The notes under the pieces are model-generated. The model was not told where the DNA came from and ran no database searches. It worked only from the letters and a program-made list of their open reading frames with translations. A program made the position numbers and the translations under genes. Positions 26,203-33,341 of a stretch of 33,341 bases of DNA are shown here, in pieces. This DNA comes from Gallibacter intestinalis. Its GTDB lineage: Bacteria; Bacillota; Clostridia; Peptostreptococcales; Anaerovoracaceae. Where the stretch lies: assembly GCF_014982745.1 (NCBI RefSeq), contig NZ_JADCKA010000014.1:1-33341 (forward strand). The letters run 5' to 3'. Position 1 is the stretch's first letter. Every line of letters begins with the position of its first letter.

Positions 26203-26223
26203 CCGCGGCACTTTAAGCCGCGG
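26203..26223 (-). terminator. Terminator of the YczE-to-trmB operon
   Basis: CCGCGGC and GCCGCGG form a perfect seven-pair stem with a seven-base loop, followed on the minus strand by TTTTTCTTTTG, 11 bases after the aminotransferase stop codon. Confidence 0.9.
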
Positions 26224-26234
26224 CATATCACTTT

Positions 26235-27461
26235 TTAACCAAGCACCTCTTTAAGAGCTTTAACAGTTTTAACGCACTGTTCTTTACTTATGGACGCAAC
26301 GGAAATTCTGATTCCCTTTGCAAGAGGCACTACAAATATTCCCTTATCTGCTAGTTTGTTGCTTATATCATCAGGATCTTCACAGGCTACACATACAAAG
26401 AATCCCGAAACAAACGGTACGATATCCAGACCTTCCTTAGCAGCGGCCTCTTCAAACACCTTACCTCTTTCAAGAAGCATATCTCTAAAATCTGCTCTTT
26501 CTTTTCTCACGATATCAAGAGTTTTTTCATCGCCGAAGATATTAGCTATCACCTGCTGTCCGCTTCTGTTGCAGTTGGACCATGTATTTCTTGCGGAAAA
26601 TTCGCATACCTGCTTAAATTCGGCAGCAATTTCCTCTGTTGCAGCCATACATATCATGGCACCTGTTCTCATGCCGTAGGAAGTAAATGTCTTAGATGCA
26701 CTGTATCCTATAATGGCCAGCACATTTTCTTTAAGGTTATCTAACTTAGGCAGGAATTCTCTAACTTCCTCCGGGTCACCTGCAAAGTCGATATATGCCA
26801 CATCCACAAAGAGGGCTACCGGAACTCCCTTAAGTCTATCGTCATTAAGTATTTCAACAACCTTATCCCACTCTTCATTGTCAAGGGCGTATCCCGTAGG
26901 ATTATGTGCCGGTGTATTCAAAAGAATGCAAACATCTCCCTGGGCCTCTGCAACTTCATATACCTTTTCCGCAAAGCCCTTTATATTGAATTTACCATGC
27001 TCGTCAAAGAGTTCATATGTATCAAGGGTTCTTCCCTGTTCTGTACAGATTGTGCTATATGGAGACCAATACCAGTCGCAGGTTATAATTCTATCTCCAG
27101 GTTTTGAATAATTGGATACGGTATTTCTGATTCCTCCTGTGCCTCCAGGAGTTGCCACCACTTCAACAAATCTCTTAGGTGAATAATCGTGAAAAACGGC
27201 CTTTACCATTGCTTCCTTAAAAGCCGGAATGCCTCCTATAGGTGCATATTCAGCATAATCCGCACCCTTAAGGCTTCTTATTTCGTCCACCACCGACTGC
27301 ATAACGGCAAGGTCGCCATTGTCGTTGAGGAGGGCTCCTATGGTTGCATTGATGACCGCATCCTTTCCCTTTTCTTCGATCATCTTTTTAGCTCTGCCAT
27401 TTAAAGCGAAGATTTTATCTTCCTTTGGCATAACTCTTCCGTTTTCCTGTGCCAGGATCAT
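26235..27461 (-). CDS. PLP-dependent aminotransferase, internal start within the fused frame
   Basis: From the ATG at 27461 the product is 408 residues, a full-length class I/II enzyme. The PLP lysine is Lys257 in GYSASK; Asn187 lies in AHNPTG, Asp220/Tyr223 in DVAY, and Arg265 in the YGMRTG phosphate-site segment. The missing family-specific markers prevent naming a substrate, though an aromatic or dicarboxylic amino acid is likely. AGGAGG lies seven bases upstream of this ATG. In the fused reading it would carry TrmB at its N-terminus. Confidence 0.75.
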   Translation of the reverse strand: MILAQENGRVMPKEDKIFALNGRAKKMIEEKGKDAVINATIGALLNDNGDLAVMQSVVDEIRSLKGADYAEYAPIGGIPAFKEAMVKAVFHDYSPKRFVEVVATPGGTGGIRNTVSNYSKPGDRIITCDWYWSPYSTICTEQGRTLDTYELFDEHGKFNIKGFAEKVYEVAEAQGDVCILLNTPAHNPTGYALDNEEWDKVVEILNDDRLKGVPVALFVDVAYIDFAGDPEEVREFLPKLDNLKENVLAIIGYSASKTFTSYGMRTGAMICMAATEEIAAEFKQVCEFSARNTWSNCNRSGQQVIANIFGDEKTLDIVRKERADFRDMLLERGKVFEEAAAKEGLDIVPFVSGFFVCVACEDPDDISNKLADKGIFVVPLAKGIRISVASISKEQCVKTVKALKEVLG

Positions 27462-28124
27462 ATTACCGCCTCCTAATCCAATTTTTACATAATTTATATT
27501 TTTACCCCGGCCTGCAAATTTCTTTTCATATTCTGTAAGAATATTATCCTTCGCAAATTCCGAAGCGTGCAAATCTCTTGTCATTTCCTCTATATGATAT
27601 CCCAGAGCTCCGACTTCTTCCAGTGTAAAATCAAAAAGATCGTCATTATCAGTTTTAAACCTTATAAATCCTCCGGGCTTTATTATATTCCCATATCTTT
27701 TAAGATAGCCTCTGTGGGTCAGTCTTCTTTTGGCATGTCTTGCCTTTGGCCACGGATCACTGAAGTTCAGGAAAATACCATCGACTTCATCTTTTTCAAA
27801 GAATTCTCTTATATCTTCAAGTCTCAGACTGATAAAGAGGAGATTTTTAAGTTCCGCTTTTTCCGCCTTGTCCATAGCTTTTACGATAACGCTTTCCTGT
27901 CCTTCGATTGCCACATATGCAGCATCCGGATGAACTTTGGCATTTTCGGTTATAAAGCGTCCCTTTCCACAGCCGATTTCTATATATAAAGGAGCATCAT
28001 TTGAAAGACCTCTTTCTGCAAAAAGTTCTTTCCATTTTCCTTTAAGTTTTTCAGGCTCCTTTATAAACCAACTGTCCAGCCTAGCCTTTCTTTCATCAAG
28101 GTCCTTAAGTCGTCTCTGTCTCAA
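26235..28124 (-). CDS. TrmB tRNA methyltransferase fused in frame to a class I/II aminotransferase
   Basis: One open frame of 629 codons joins two complete proteins. Residues 1-221 are TrmB, which makes 7-methylguanosine-46 in tRNA: SAM motif EIGCGKG (49-55) and NFSDPWPK (120-127). Residues 222-629 are a fold-type I PLP aminotransferase resembling aromatic/aspartate enzymes. The codons GGA-GGC-GGT before the aminotransferase's own ATG (27461) contain TTAGGAGGCGGTAAT, a first-class ribosome binding site, so a separate aminotransferase is probably also made. No TrmB stop codon precedes that ATG. A true fusion, lost stop codon or base-call error are all possible. It is the last gene of its operon. 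Confidence 0.85.
   Translation of the reverse strand: MRQRRLKDLDERKARLDSWFIKEPEKLKGKWKELFAERGLSNDAPLYIEIGCGKGRFITENAKVHPDAAYVAIEGQESVIVKAMDKAEKAELKNLLFISLRLEDIREFFEKDEVDGIFLNFSDPWPKARHAKRRLTHRGYLKRYGNIIKPGGFIRFKTDNDDLFDFTLEEVGALGYHIEEMTRDLHASEFAKDNILTEYEKKFAGRGKNINYVKIGLGGGNMILAQENGRVMPKEDKIFALNGRAKKMIEEKGKDAVINATIGALLNDNGDLAVMQSVVDEIRSLKGADYAEYAPIGGIPAFKEAMVKAVFHDYSPKRFVEVVATPGGTGGIRNTVSNYSKPGDRIITCDWYWSPYSTICTEQGRTLDTYELFDEHGKFNIKGFAEKVYEVAEAQGDVCILLNTPAHNPTGYALDNEEWDKVVEILNDDRLKGVPVALFVDVAYIDFAGDPEEVREFLPKLDNLKENVLAIIGYSASKTFTSYGMRTGAMICMAATEEIAAEFKQVCEFSARNTWSNCNRSGQQVIANIFGDEKTLDIVRKERADFRDMLLERGKVFEEAAAKEGLDIVPFVSGFFVCVACEDPDDISNKLADKGIFVVPLAKGIRISVASISKEQCVKTVKALKEVLG
27462..28124 (-). 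CDS. trmB: tRNA (guanine-46-N7)-methyltransferase portion
   Basis: This 221-codon segment is a complete TrmB by length (usual size about 210-220) and motifs. It ends in NINYVKIGLGGG, and the next codon-pair leads straight into the aminotransferase ATG with no stop. The start is 14 bases after the ecfT stop codon. Given separately to make clear that the methyltransferase is intact whatever happens at the junction. Confidence 0.85.
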
Positions 28125-28138
28125 TTTATACCTGCTCT

Positions 28139-28939
28139 CTATAAAAATACTCTCACAGCAATGGACATGGCCATAAATGCTGCAATTAAAATTCCTGCAA
28201 CGGCATCGGCCTTTTTATATTTCATACTGGTCATACGCGTCCTCTTATCACCGCCGTTATAGCATCTAGCTTCCATGGCCATAGCCATATCCTGGGCAAT
28301 ACGAAATGCACTTATGAACAACGGCACCAAAATAGGTATAAGCTGTTTTGCCCTGTGAAATATATTACCGCTTTCAAAATCCGCTCCCCTTGCCTGCTGC
28401 GCCTTCATTATCTTGTCTGTTTCCTCTAAAAGAGTAGGGATAAATCTCAATGCTATGGTCATCATCATGGCCAGCTCATGAGAAGGCAGACCTATCTTTG
28501 AAAAAGGTTTCAGCAAATGCTCAATACCGTCTGTAAGGTTAATAGGCTTTGTGGTCAGCGTCAAAAGGGATGAACCGATAATGAGAAGTATAAGTCTTAT
28601 TGCCATAAATGTGGCCTGATAAATACCTTCTCTGGTAATATCAAATATCCATATCTCCGCTACCACTTCACCGCTTACCATAAACAGGTTGAGCACAAAG
28701 GTGAATATTATTATAAAGAATATCGGTTTAAGTCCCCTGAGCATAAACTTAAGGGGAACCTTGGAAACTTTTATTATTGCTGCAAGGCATATTACCGCTG
28801 CAGCAAATCCCACAAATTTGTTTATAACAAACAGAGCAATTATATATATAAGAGTTCCTATGATTTTAATTCTTGGGTCCAGTCTGTGTATTACCGAATC
28901 TCCCGGATAGTACTGGCCCAGTGTAATATCTCTAATCAA
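28139..28939 (-). CDS. ecfT: ECF transporter transmembrane protein EcfT, TTG start
   Basis: EcfT couples the two ATPases to vitamin- or metal-binding S-components in the membrane. The TTG at 28939 gives [20 protein letters not shown], the conserved N-terminus, with AGGAGG eight bases upstream; an in-frame ATG at 28966 would lie ahead of that site. The 266-residue product has about six hydrophobic segments and both coupling-helix motifs, ARGADFE and MEARCYN. It overlaps the ecfA2 stop by eight bases. No S-component gene is in the window. Confidence 0.93.
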   Translation of the reverse strand: MIRDITLGQYYPGDSVIHRLDPRIKIIGTLIYIIALFVINKFVGFAAAVICLAAIIKVSKVPLKFMLRGLKPIFFIIIFTFVLNLFMVSGEVVAEIWIFDITREGIYQATFMAIRLILLIIGSSLLTLTTKPINLTDGIEHLLKPFSKIGLPSHELAMMMTIALRFIPTLLEETDKIMKAQQARGADFESGNIFHRAKQLIPILVPLFISAFRIAQDMAMAMEARCYNGGDKRTRMTSMKYKKADAVAGILIAAFMAMSIAVRVFL

Positions 28940-29798
28940 CGGATTTGCCTCCTCTGATGTAATCAAGTATTAGCTTTTCGGCTTCGTCTATATCGAAAAC
29001 TCCGTCTGGCATTTCCACGCCTTTTTGTTTGAGCTCATAGAGCATCTGCGTAACATCGGGCAGATCTAGGCCCATGCTTCTGAGCATATCAGCTTCCGCA
29101 AACACCTCTTTAGGTGTACCTTGAAGCACACATTTGCCACCGTTCATAACCAGCACCTTGTCGCACAGCCTTGCCACGTCGTTCATGTTATGAGAAACAA
29201 AAACCGTAACATTTTTTTCTCTCCTATGGATGTCGACAATCATCTCAAGAACATCCCTATGAGCCTTAGGATCCAGCCCCGCCGTAGGTTCATCCAATAT
29301 AAGCACCTCTGGTTTCATTGCAATAACACCTGCAATCGCAACTCTTCTTTTCTGACCTCCAGAAAGATCAAAGGGGCTCTTTTCCGCAAACTTATCATAA
29401 TCTAGGCGTACCAAATCCATGGCTTCTCTGACACGGCGGTTTATTTCCTCCTCATCAAGACCGAGATTTTTAGGGCCAAAGGCAATGTCCTTTGCAACAG
29501 TTTCTTCAAATAGCTGATACTCCGGATACTGAAAAACCAATCCCACTCTCTTTCTTATATCAATCATGGAAACGCCTTCCCCGGTCAAATCTATCCCGTC
29601 GACGATTATGCTACCCTCCGTAGGCTTTAAAAGTCCGTTAAGGTGCTGTATCATCGTGGATTTACCGGAGCCAGTATGACCTATGACGCCGACAAACTGT
29701 CCGTCTTCTATATTAAATGACACGTCATCCAGTGCCACCGATTCATAAGGCAGTCCCGGGCTGTATATATGTGTTAGATTTTTTACCTGTATTGACAT
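28932..29798 (-). CDS. ecfA2: ECF transporter ATPase EcfA2
   Basis: This is the second of the two cytosolic ATPases that power group II ECF import. The 288-residue product has Walker [10 protein letters not shown] (40-48), the signature [15 protein letters not shown] and Walker [14 protein letters not shown], followed by the ECF-type C-terminal region. It overlaps ecfA1 by 16 bases and ecfT by eight, so the module is tightly coupled. A2 rather than A1 is inferred from the gene order and the longer N-terminal strand ([18 protein letters not shown]). Confidence 0.93.
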   Translation of the reverse strand: MSIQVKNLTHIYSPGLPYESVALDDVSFNIEDGQFVGVIGHTGSGKSTMIQHLNGLLKPTEGSIIVDGIDLTGEGVSMIDIRKRVGLVFQYPEYQLFEETVAKDIAFGPKNLGLDEEEINRRVREAMDLVRLDYDKFAEKSPFDLSGGQKRRVAIAGVIAMKPEVLILDEPTAGLDPKAHRDVLEMIVDIHRREKNVTVFVSHNMNDVARLCDKVLVMNGGKCVLQGTPKEVFAEADMLRSMGLDLPDVTQMLYELKQKGVEMPDGVFDIDEAEKLILDYIRGGKSVD

Positions 29799-30634
29799 AT
29801 GAATTCTACCATTTTCTCCGTATCTATAACATCTGCCGGAACATCTATTCCGTCATCTCTGAGGCGCATGGCCAGTTCAACTGCCATCGGCACCCCAAGG
29901 CTCATCTCCTTAAGTTCCTTTCCGTGGGAAAAGACTTCCTGAGGAGTTCCATCAAGCTTTACCTGACCGCTGTCCATTATTATAACTCTGTCAGCCATGG
30001 CAGCTTCCTCCATAAAGTGAGTAATCAGTATCACCGTTATACCCTCTTCATGAAGTTCTTTTATGATTTCCATTACTTCTCTTCGGCCTTTAGGGTCGAG
30101 CATAGCTGTCGGTTCATCAAATATGATACATTCCGGCTTCATGGCAACAACGCCGGCAATGGCAATCCTCTGCTTTTGTCCTCCAGAAAGCATGTGCGGT
30201 GCCTTATTTCTGAACTTGCCCATATTAACCGCTTCAAGGGCATTGTCCACTCGCTGCCTTATTATCGCCGGATCTACTCCGAGATTTTCAGGCCCGAAGG
30301 CCACATCATCCTCCACGATGCTGGACACTATCTGGTTGTCCGGATTTTGAAATACCATTCCTGCGGTCTGTCTTACATCCCATATATGCTCAGGATCCTT
30401 TGTATCATATCCCTTAACATATACCGCGCCTCCCGCTGGAAGCAGCAGCGCGTTTATATTCTTTGCCAAGGTGGATTTACCAGATCCGTTTTTTCCGATT
30501 ATGGCTGTAAAGGAGCCTTTTTCTATATCAAAGCTCACATTATCAATCACCGTATCTGCAACTGTACCGTCTTCATGGTGATATGAAAATATGAGGCCTT
30601 CTATTCTTATGAGTTTTTCTGTTTCTCCGCTCAT
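29783..30634 (-). CDS. ecfA1: ECF transporter ATPase EcfA1
   Basis: This is the first ATPase of the ECF module. The 283-residue product has Walker [10 protein letters not shown] (47-55), [11 protein letters not shown] at the Q-loop, [13 protein letters not shown] and [13 protein letters not shown]. It has its own promoter inside the end of aroD and AAAGGAAT before the ATG. In many Firmicutes this module follows rplQ; here it is elsewhere in the window, about 28 kb away. Confidence 0.93.
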   Translation of the reverse strand: MSGETEKLIRIEGLIFSYHHEDGTVADTVIDNVSFDIEKGSFTAIIGKNGSGKSTLAKNINALLLPAGGAVYVKGYDTKDPEHIWDVRQTAGMVFQNPDNQIVSSIVEDDVAFGPENLGVDPAIIRQRVDNALEAVNMGKFRNKAPHMLSGGQKQRIAIAGVVAMKPECIIFDEPTAMLDPKGRREVMEIIKELHEEGITVILITHFMEEAAMADRVIIMDSGQVKLDGTPQEVFSHGKELKEMSLGVPMAVELAMRLRDDGIDVPADVIDTEKMVEFICQYR

Positions 30635-30668
30635 GTTTAAATTCCTTTGCGTAAAATTTTACCGAAAT

Positions 30669-30697
30669 ATTATATAACATTTTCCGGCTTTATTCAA
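30669..30697 (-). promoter_or_regulatory. Internal promoter of the ECF module
   Basis: TTGAAT (30697-30692) and a perfect TATAAT (30674-30669) lie 17 bases apart on the minus strand. The -35 box overlaps the aroD stop codon. The predicted start is about 25-30 bases before the ecfA1 ATG, so ecfA1-ecfA2-ecfT-trmB can be made without the upstream genes. Confidence 0.7.
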
Positions 30698-31382
30698 TTT
30701 CCATCTGTCCTGTATTGCTATTTTCATCATATCCGCTACCAACAGGCTTAACGAAATTGATGCAGCTTCCAATGGAATCCCCTTCTTTTCTCGTTTTCTG
30801 TCCGAGCTCTCCCATGGAAATTGCTATCAGATCTCCTATTTTTTCATGGGCTAAAGATGCACCCCTTATGAGTTTTTCAACATCCTCTTCACTATTAGGC
30901 GTAAATGCAACTTTAGGTATATCTGCACCGATATATTTCATCCTGCATAAAAGAAGTTCTATATCTCTGGCTTCTTCCGTAAAGGACAAATCGTGATAGC
31001 TTACAATAACTCCGATACCACGCTTTTTTGCCATAACCGCAAGCATCCTTACATTTGCATCGCTACCGCTTCCTGCAAGCTCAATATCAATATATGCAGG
31101 CTTTATCTCGGATATTATCTTCCTTAAAGCAGCATTATATTCAGAAACAGATAATTCCTTTTTGCCTCCTTGAGTTTTTGTCCTCAGGGTTACTATAACG
31201 GGACGATTTCCCGCAGCCTTTCTTATCTCGTTCCATGCGTTAATAAAGGAATCACTGCGGATTTTACCTTCTATGCAATCCATTCTCCATTCCAGCATAT
31301 CGCACTTCATCTCTGTGGTCTTTCGTGCCTCTATTATGCTTTCCTCCAGAGAAGTTGCCATTATCGGAATACATATTTTCAT
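30690..31382 (-). CDS. aroD: 3-dehydroquinate dehydratase, type I
   Basis: This enzyme makes 3-dehydroshikimate in the shikimate pathway. The 230-residue product has EWRMD (Glu31, Arg33) for substrate binding, His130 in VSYHD, and the Schiff-base Lys157 in IPKVAFTPN; the 27-residue spacing between the last two equals that of the Salmonella enzyme. The C-terminus (IGSCINFVKPVGS, TGQMEIE) is slightly longer than usual. AAAGGAGCG precedes the ATG. It lies 22 bases after the EamA gene, with no other aro genes nearby. Confidence 0.92.
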   Translation of the reverse strand: MKICIPIMATSLEESIIEARKTTEMKCDMLEWRMDCIEGKIRSDSFINAWNEIRKAAGNRPVIVTLRTKTQGGKKELSVSEYNAALRKIISEIKPAYIDIELAGSGSDANVRMLAVMAKKRGIGVIVSYHDLSFTEEARDIELLLCRMKYIGADIPKVAFTPNSEEDVEKLIRGASLAHEKIGDLIAISMGELGQKTRKEGDSIGSCINFVKPVGSGYDENSNTGQMEIE

Positions 31383-31404
31383 CGCTAACGCTCCTTTTTA
31401 ATAA

Positions 31405-32304
31405 TCAATCACCCTTCATGGACAGTATTATAACCGCGATAATTATAATAGCTATACCAATAACTTCCGGCATTGTAAAAGCTACGCCCATCATAAGAAC
31501 TGTAGCCACCGTGGCCGTAACCGGTTCCACCGATGCTATAAGACTGGCAGTTTGCGCTCCTGTAAGTCTTACGCCTTCCATATAAAAGGCAAAGGAAAGT
31601 ATTGTACCTACTATAACCACAACCGCCAAGGCTCCTACCGCCTTCCAGTCCCAAGTCCCTATAATGTGCCAAGGTCTTACATATGCTGCCATCATAATTC
31701 CCGCCAGCAGCATTCCCCAGCCGATTACGCTGAGTGTTCCGTATTTTGCCATAAGATTTACTGGTATAAGATTATACGCAGCCAAGGCAATCGCTGACAA
31801 AATGCCCCATACGAGAGCCGTTGGAGATATATTAAGAGAAGTCACATCTCCCTTCGTTGCCAAAAGGAAAACTCCTGCCATTGCCATAATTAAGGCAAGC
31901 ACCTGCATAAACTGCGGCTTTCTCCTATACCTTATACAGAAATACACCATTATCATCGCCGGACCCGTATACTGTATTACCGTTGCAGTGCCCGCGTTTG
32001 AAAATTGTACGGCAGTGTAATAGGCCAGTTGGCATAATCCCATTCCAAATATAGCAAAAAGAAAAATAGTAGGTATGTTTTTCTTTTCTTTCCATAGGGC
32101 AAATACCTGCTTTTTTTCCTTTATCATTACCGGAATCAAAAGCATTACTCCCGCAAGCAAAAGCCTCACGCTGACAAGCCACTTAGCATTCAGTCCGTGA
32201 TTAACAAACAGATATTGTCCAAAGACTCCTGCAAGTCCCCAGAATATCCCTCCTATTATGGCAAATATCATGCCTTTGTATTTCTGCGCTTCTGTTCTTT
32301 CCAT
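31405..32304 (-). CDS. EamA-family (DMT superfamily) transporter
   Basis: The 299-residue product has about ten transmembrane segments made of two EamA repeats; the first includes GGIFWGLAGVFGQYL and the second VSVIGWGMLLAGIMM and the family-typical ALIASVEPVTATVATVLM. Such carriers usually export amino acids or other small metabolites; specificity cannot be read from sequence. GAGGAGATAG precedes the ATG. It begins directly after the YczE-like gene without a gap. Confidence 0.88.
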   Translation of the reverse strand: MERTEAQKYKGMIFAIIGGIFWGLAGVFGQYLFVNHGLNAKWLVSVRLLLAGVMLLIPVMIKEKKQVFALWKEKKNIPTIFLFAIFGMGLCQLAYYTAVQFSNAGTATVIQYTGPAMIMVYFCIRYRRKPQFMQVLALIMAMAGVFLLATKGDVTSLNISPTALVWGILSAIALAAYNLIPVNLMAKYGTLSVIGWGMLLAGIMMAAYVRPWHIIGTWDWKAVGALAVVVIVGTILSFAFYMEGVRLTGAQTASLIASVEPVTATVATVLMMGVAFTMPEVIGIAIIIIAVIILSMKGD

Positions 32305-32979
32305 CTATCTCCTCGCAACAATATAATTCATAAGTCGTCTTGTGTGTCTGTTAAGCTGCTTTGTGATAAATCCTACAAACAGCGCCGCTGCCACAGTGCC
32401 CTCTCGAACGCCTTCCACGGTTCCTAGCACGCTCCAAGAAACTGCTATGGATATCACCACGAGGCTTACATCAAAGACGATTTTCATATTTCCGAATTTT
32501 ATCGGAGCCACACGACATACTGCCAACACAACCCCTTCACCTGCAAGCATAACAACACCTGCAGCCACCTCCATGCTGACGCCCACAGCTACCAGCACTA
32601 TACCTATTATGCAAAGCAGCCACTGCTGCAAATAATTTGAATAACCTACACCGTCCACTATCCACAGTGCAAGGTCGGTCAAATAGCCGAATACAACCGC
32701 CACTGGCAGCTGCATTAGCTGTATCGGTTCATATTTCCTTCTTAAAATTATAATCTGAAGTATTATGAACACCACATGCATGGCTATTGTAGCCTGTCCT
32801 ACCGACAAAGGGCTTATAAGGCTTGTCACATAAGGGAAACTCGAAATTGGTGATGTTCCGAGATTTGCCTTAATCGAAAATGATACACCGAACGCCATTA
32901 CAAATAGTCCGGCCACAAAAAATGCGTATCTTTTTATCAGTTCACCGACACTCATTTTGCGCTCTATAATACATACCAT
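32305..32979 (-). CDS. YczE/YyaS/YitT-like membrane protein
   Basis: The 224-residue product has about five to six hydrophobic segments and the pattern of the YczE/YitT-type integral membrane proteins (GVSFSIKANLGTSPISSFPY near the start, GFITKQLNRHTRR at the end). The function of this family is unknown. The start is uncertain: the ATG at 32979 directly abuts AAGGAG, while an ATG eight codons on gives MSVGELIKRY without a strong site. It is the first gene of the operon. Confidence 0.75.
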   Translation of the reverse strand: MVCIIERKMSVGELIKRYAFFVAGLFVMAFGVSFSIKANLGTSPISSFPYVTSLISPLSVGQATIAMHVVFIILQIIILRRKYEPIQLMQLPVAVVFGYLTDLALWIVDGVGYSNYLQQWLLCIIGIVLVAVGVSMEVAAGVVMLAGEGVVLAVCRVAPIKFGNMKIVFDVSLVVISIAVSWSVLGTVEGVREGTVAAALFVGFITKQLNRHTRRLMNYIVARR

Positions 32980-33001
32980 CTCCTTTCAAGCCGATGTGAA
33001 A

Positions 33002-33028
33002 ATTATACCATACAATTAGAAATGGCAA
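33002..33028 (-). promoter_or_regulatory. Promoter of the YczE-EamA-aroD operon
   Basis: A perfect TATAAT (33007-33002) preceded by TG one base upstream forms an extended -10 on the minus strand. TTGCCA (33028-33023) lies 15 bases upstream, shorter than ideal, which an extended -10 can compensate for. Confidence 0.6.
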
Positions 33029-33098
33029 AACCCGGATGTAAATGCATATATAAAAAAGGGACATATCAATGAGGCGACCCCCAAAAGTTAGACTTTTT

Positions 33099-33127
33099 AG
33101 CGTAGCAGTTATTTAAGCTGCTACGCT
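33099..33127. terminator. Hairpin at the end of the IS3-type element
   Basis: AGCGTAGCAG and CTGCTACGCT form a perfect ten-pair stem with a nine-base loop, just after the transposase stop codon. A T-rich run follows on the plus strand, and TTTTT precedes it on the same strand, so it is better placed to stop transcripts entering the element from outside. Confidence 0.65.
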
Positions 33128-33131
33128 ATTT

Positions 33132-33341
33132 TTATGCAGCAATAGTTGTAAGCCTGTATTCAACAGGACTTTTCCAGTCTAACTTCTCTTTAATACGTTT
33201 TTCATTGTAGTATTTAATATATTTTTCAATTGATTCCTTTAACTCTTCATAACTGTAGTAGGTGTTCCCATAGTACATTTCCTGCTTCAATATACCAAAG
33301 AAGTTCTCCATAACAGAATTATCGTAACAATTCCCTTTACG
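33132..33341 (-). CDS. IS3-family (IS150 group) transposase OrfB, C-terminal part
   Basis: The last 69 codons of a DDE transposase are present, cut by the window edge. RKGNCYDNSVMENFFGILK contains the catalytic glutamate and its surroundings, and YYNEKRIKEKLDWKSPVEYR is the standard end of the integrase core. No frameshift or stop is seen in this part. Whether the element is complete cannot be judged here. Confidence 0.88.
   Translation of the reverse strand, partial: RKGNCYDNSVMENFFGILKQEMYYGNTYYSYEELKESIEKYIKYYNEKRIKEKLDWKSPVEYRLTTIAA

Larger units (their letters stand above)
33070..33341 (-). mobile_element. IS3-family insertion sequence, partial at the window edge
   Basis: The terminus reads TGAGGCGACCCCCAAAAGTT (33070-33089), with the TG end and GACCCCCAAAA core usual for IS150-group IS3 elements. 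The element continues beyond 33341. It lies ~42 bases upstream of the YczE operon promoter. Confidence 0.85.

Noticed and set aside
28932-28966. ATG at 28966 as the ecfT start
   Set aside because: It lies upstream of the AGGAGG that serves the TTG at 28939, and the added residues are not part of the conserved N-terminus.

Overview
The window looks like a chromosomal segment of an anaerobic Firmicute of class Clostridia, possibly a gut commensal. The reasons are the gene order of the ribosomal cluster, AGGAGG-type ribosome binding sites, zinc-binding forms of S14, S4, L36 and adenylate kinase, an ECF transporter module, a PC4-like YdbC protein and a TGS-type nucleoside kinase. The genus cannot be fixed from the sequence alone. 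Every intact gene is on the minus strand; the only plus-strand coding sequence is a decayed transposase. Transcription therefore runs from high to low coordinates.

Positions 130-15700 hold an unbroken S10-spc-alpha ribosomal supercluster. From a promoter near 15673-15701 and a structured leader it reads rpsJ-rplC-rplD-rplW-rplB-rpsS-rplV-rpsC-rplP-rpmC-rpsQ-rplN-rplX-rplE-rpsN-rpsH-rplF-rplR-rpsE-rpmD-rplO-secY-adk-map-infA-rpmJ-rpsM-rpsK-rpsD-rpoA-rplQ and ends at a terminator (133-162). rpmJ (37 aa) is easily missed. The first 125 bases look like the end of another, unseen element.

Positions 15876-20055 form an accessory block flanked by two nearly identical copies of a ~55-bp terminator sequence. 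It contains a decayed ISL3-type insertion sequence (terminal repeats intact, transposase lacking its middle) and a tightly packed four-gene operon: GNAT acetyltransferase, SAM methyltransferase, BAAT-type alpha/beta hydrolase and a small membrane protein. The operon's promoter overlaps a palindromic operator candidate.

Positions 20078-23986 hold a 1273-residue secreted beta-helix surface protein with a sorting-signal-like C-terminus. Its apparent promoter has a run of ten G between a perfect -35 (TTGACA) and the -10 (TATTAT), giving a 19-bp spacer. This is the architecture of slipped-strand phase-variable promoters and is the most interesting signal in the window.

Positions 24020-33028 carry conserved housekeeping genes: a nucleoside kinase-like protein, a PC4-like ssDNA-binding protein, and an apparent operon of a YczE/YitT-like membrane protein, an EamA transporter, type I 3-dehydroquinate dehydratase (aroD), the ECF transporter core (ecfA1-ecfA2-ecfT) and a continuous TrmB-aminotransferase reading frame. 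That frame runs straight through what looks like the aminotransferase's own ribosome binding site. The right edge (33070-33341) is the end of an IS3-family element that continues beyond the window.
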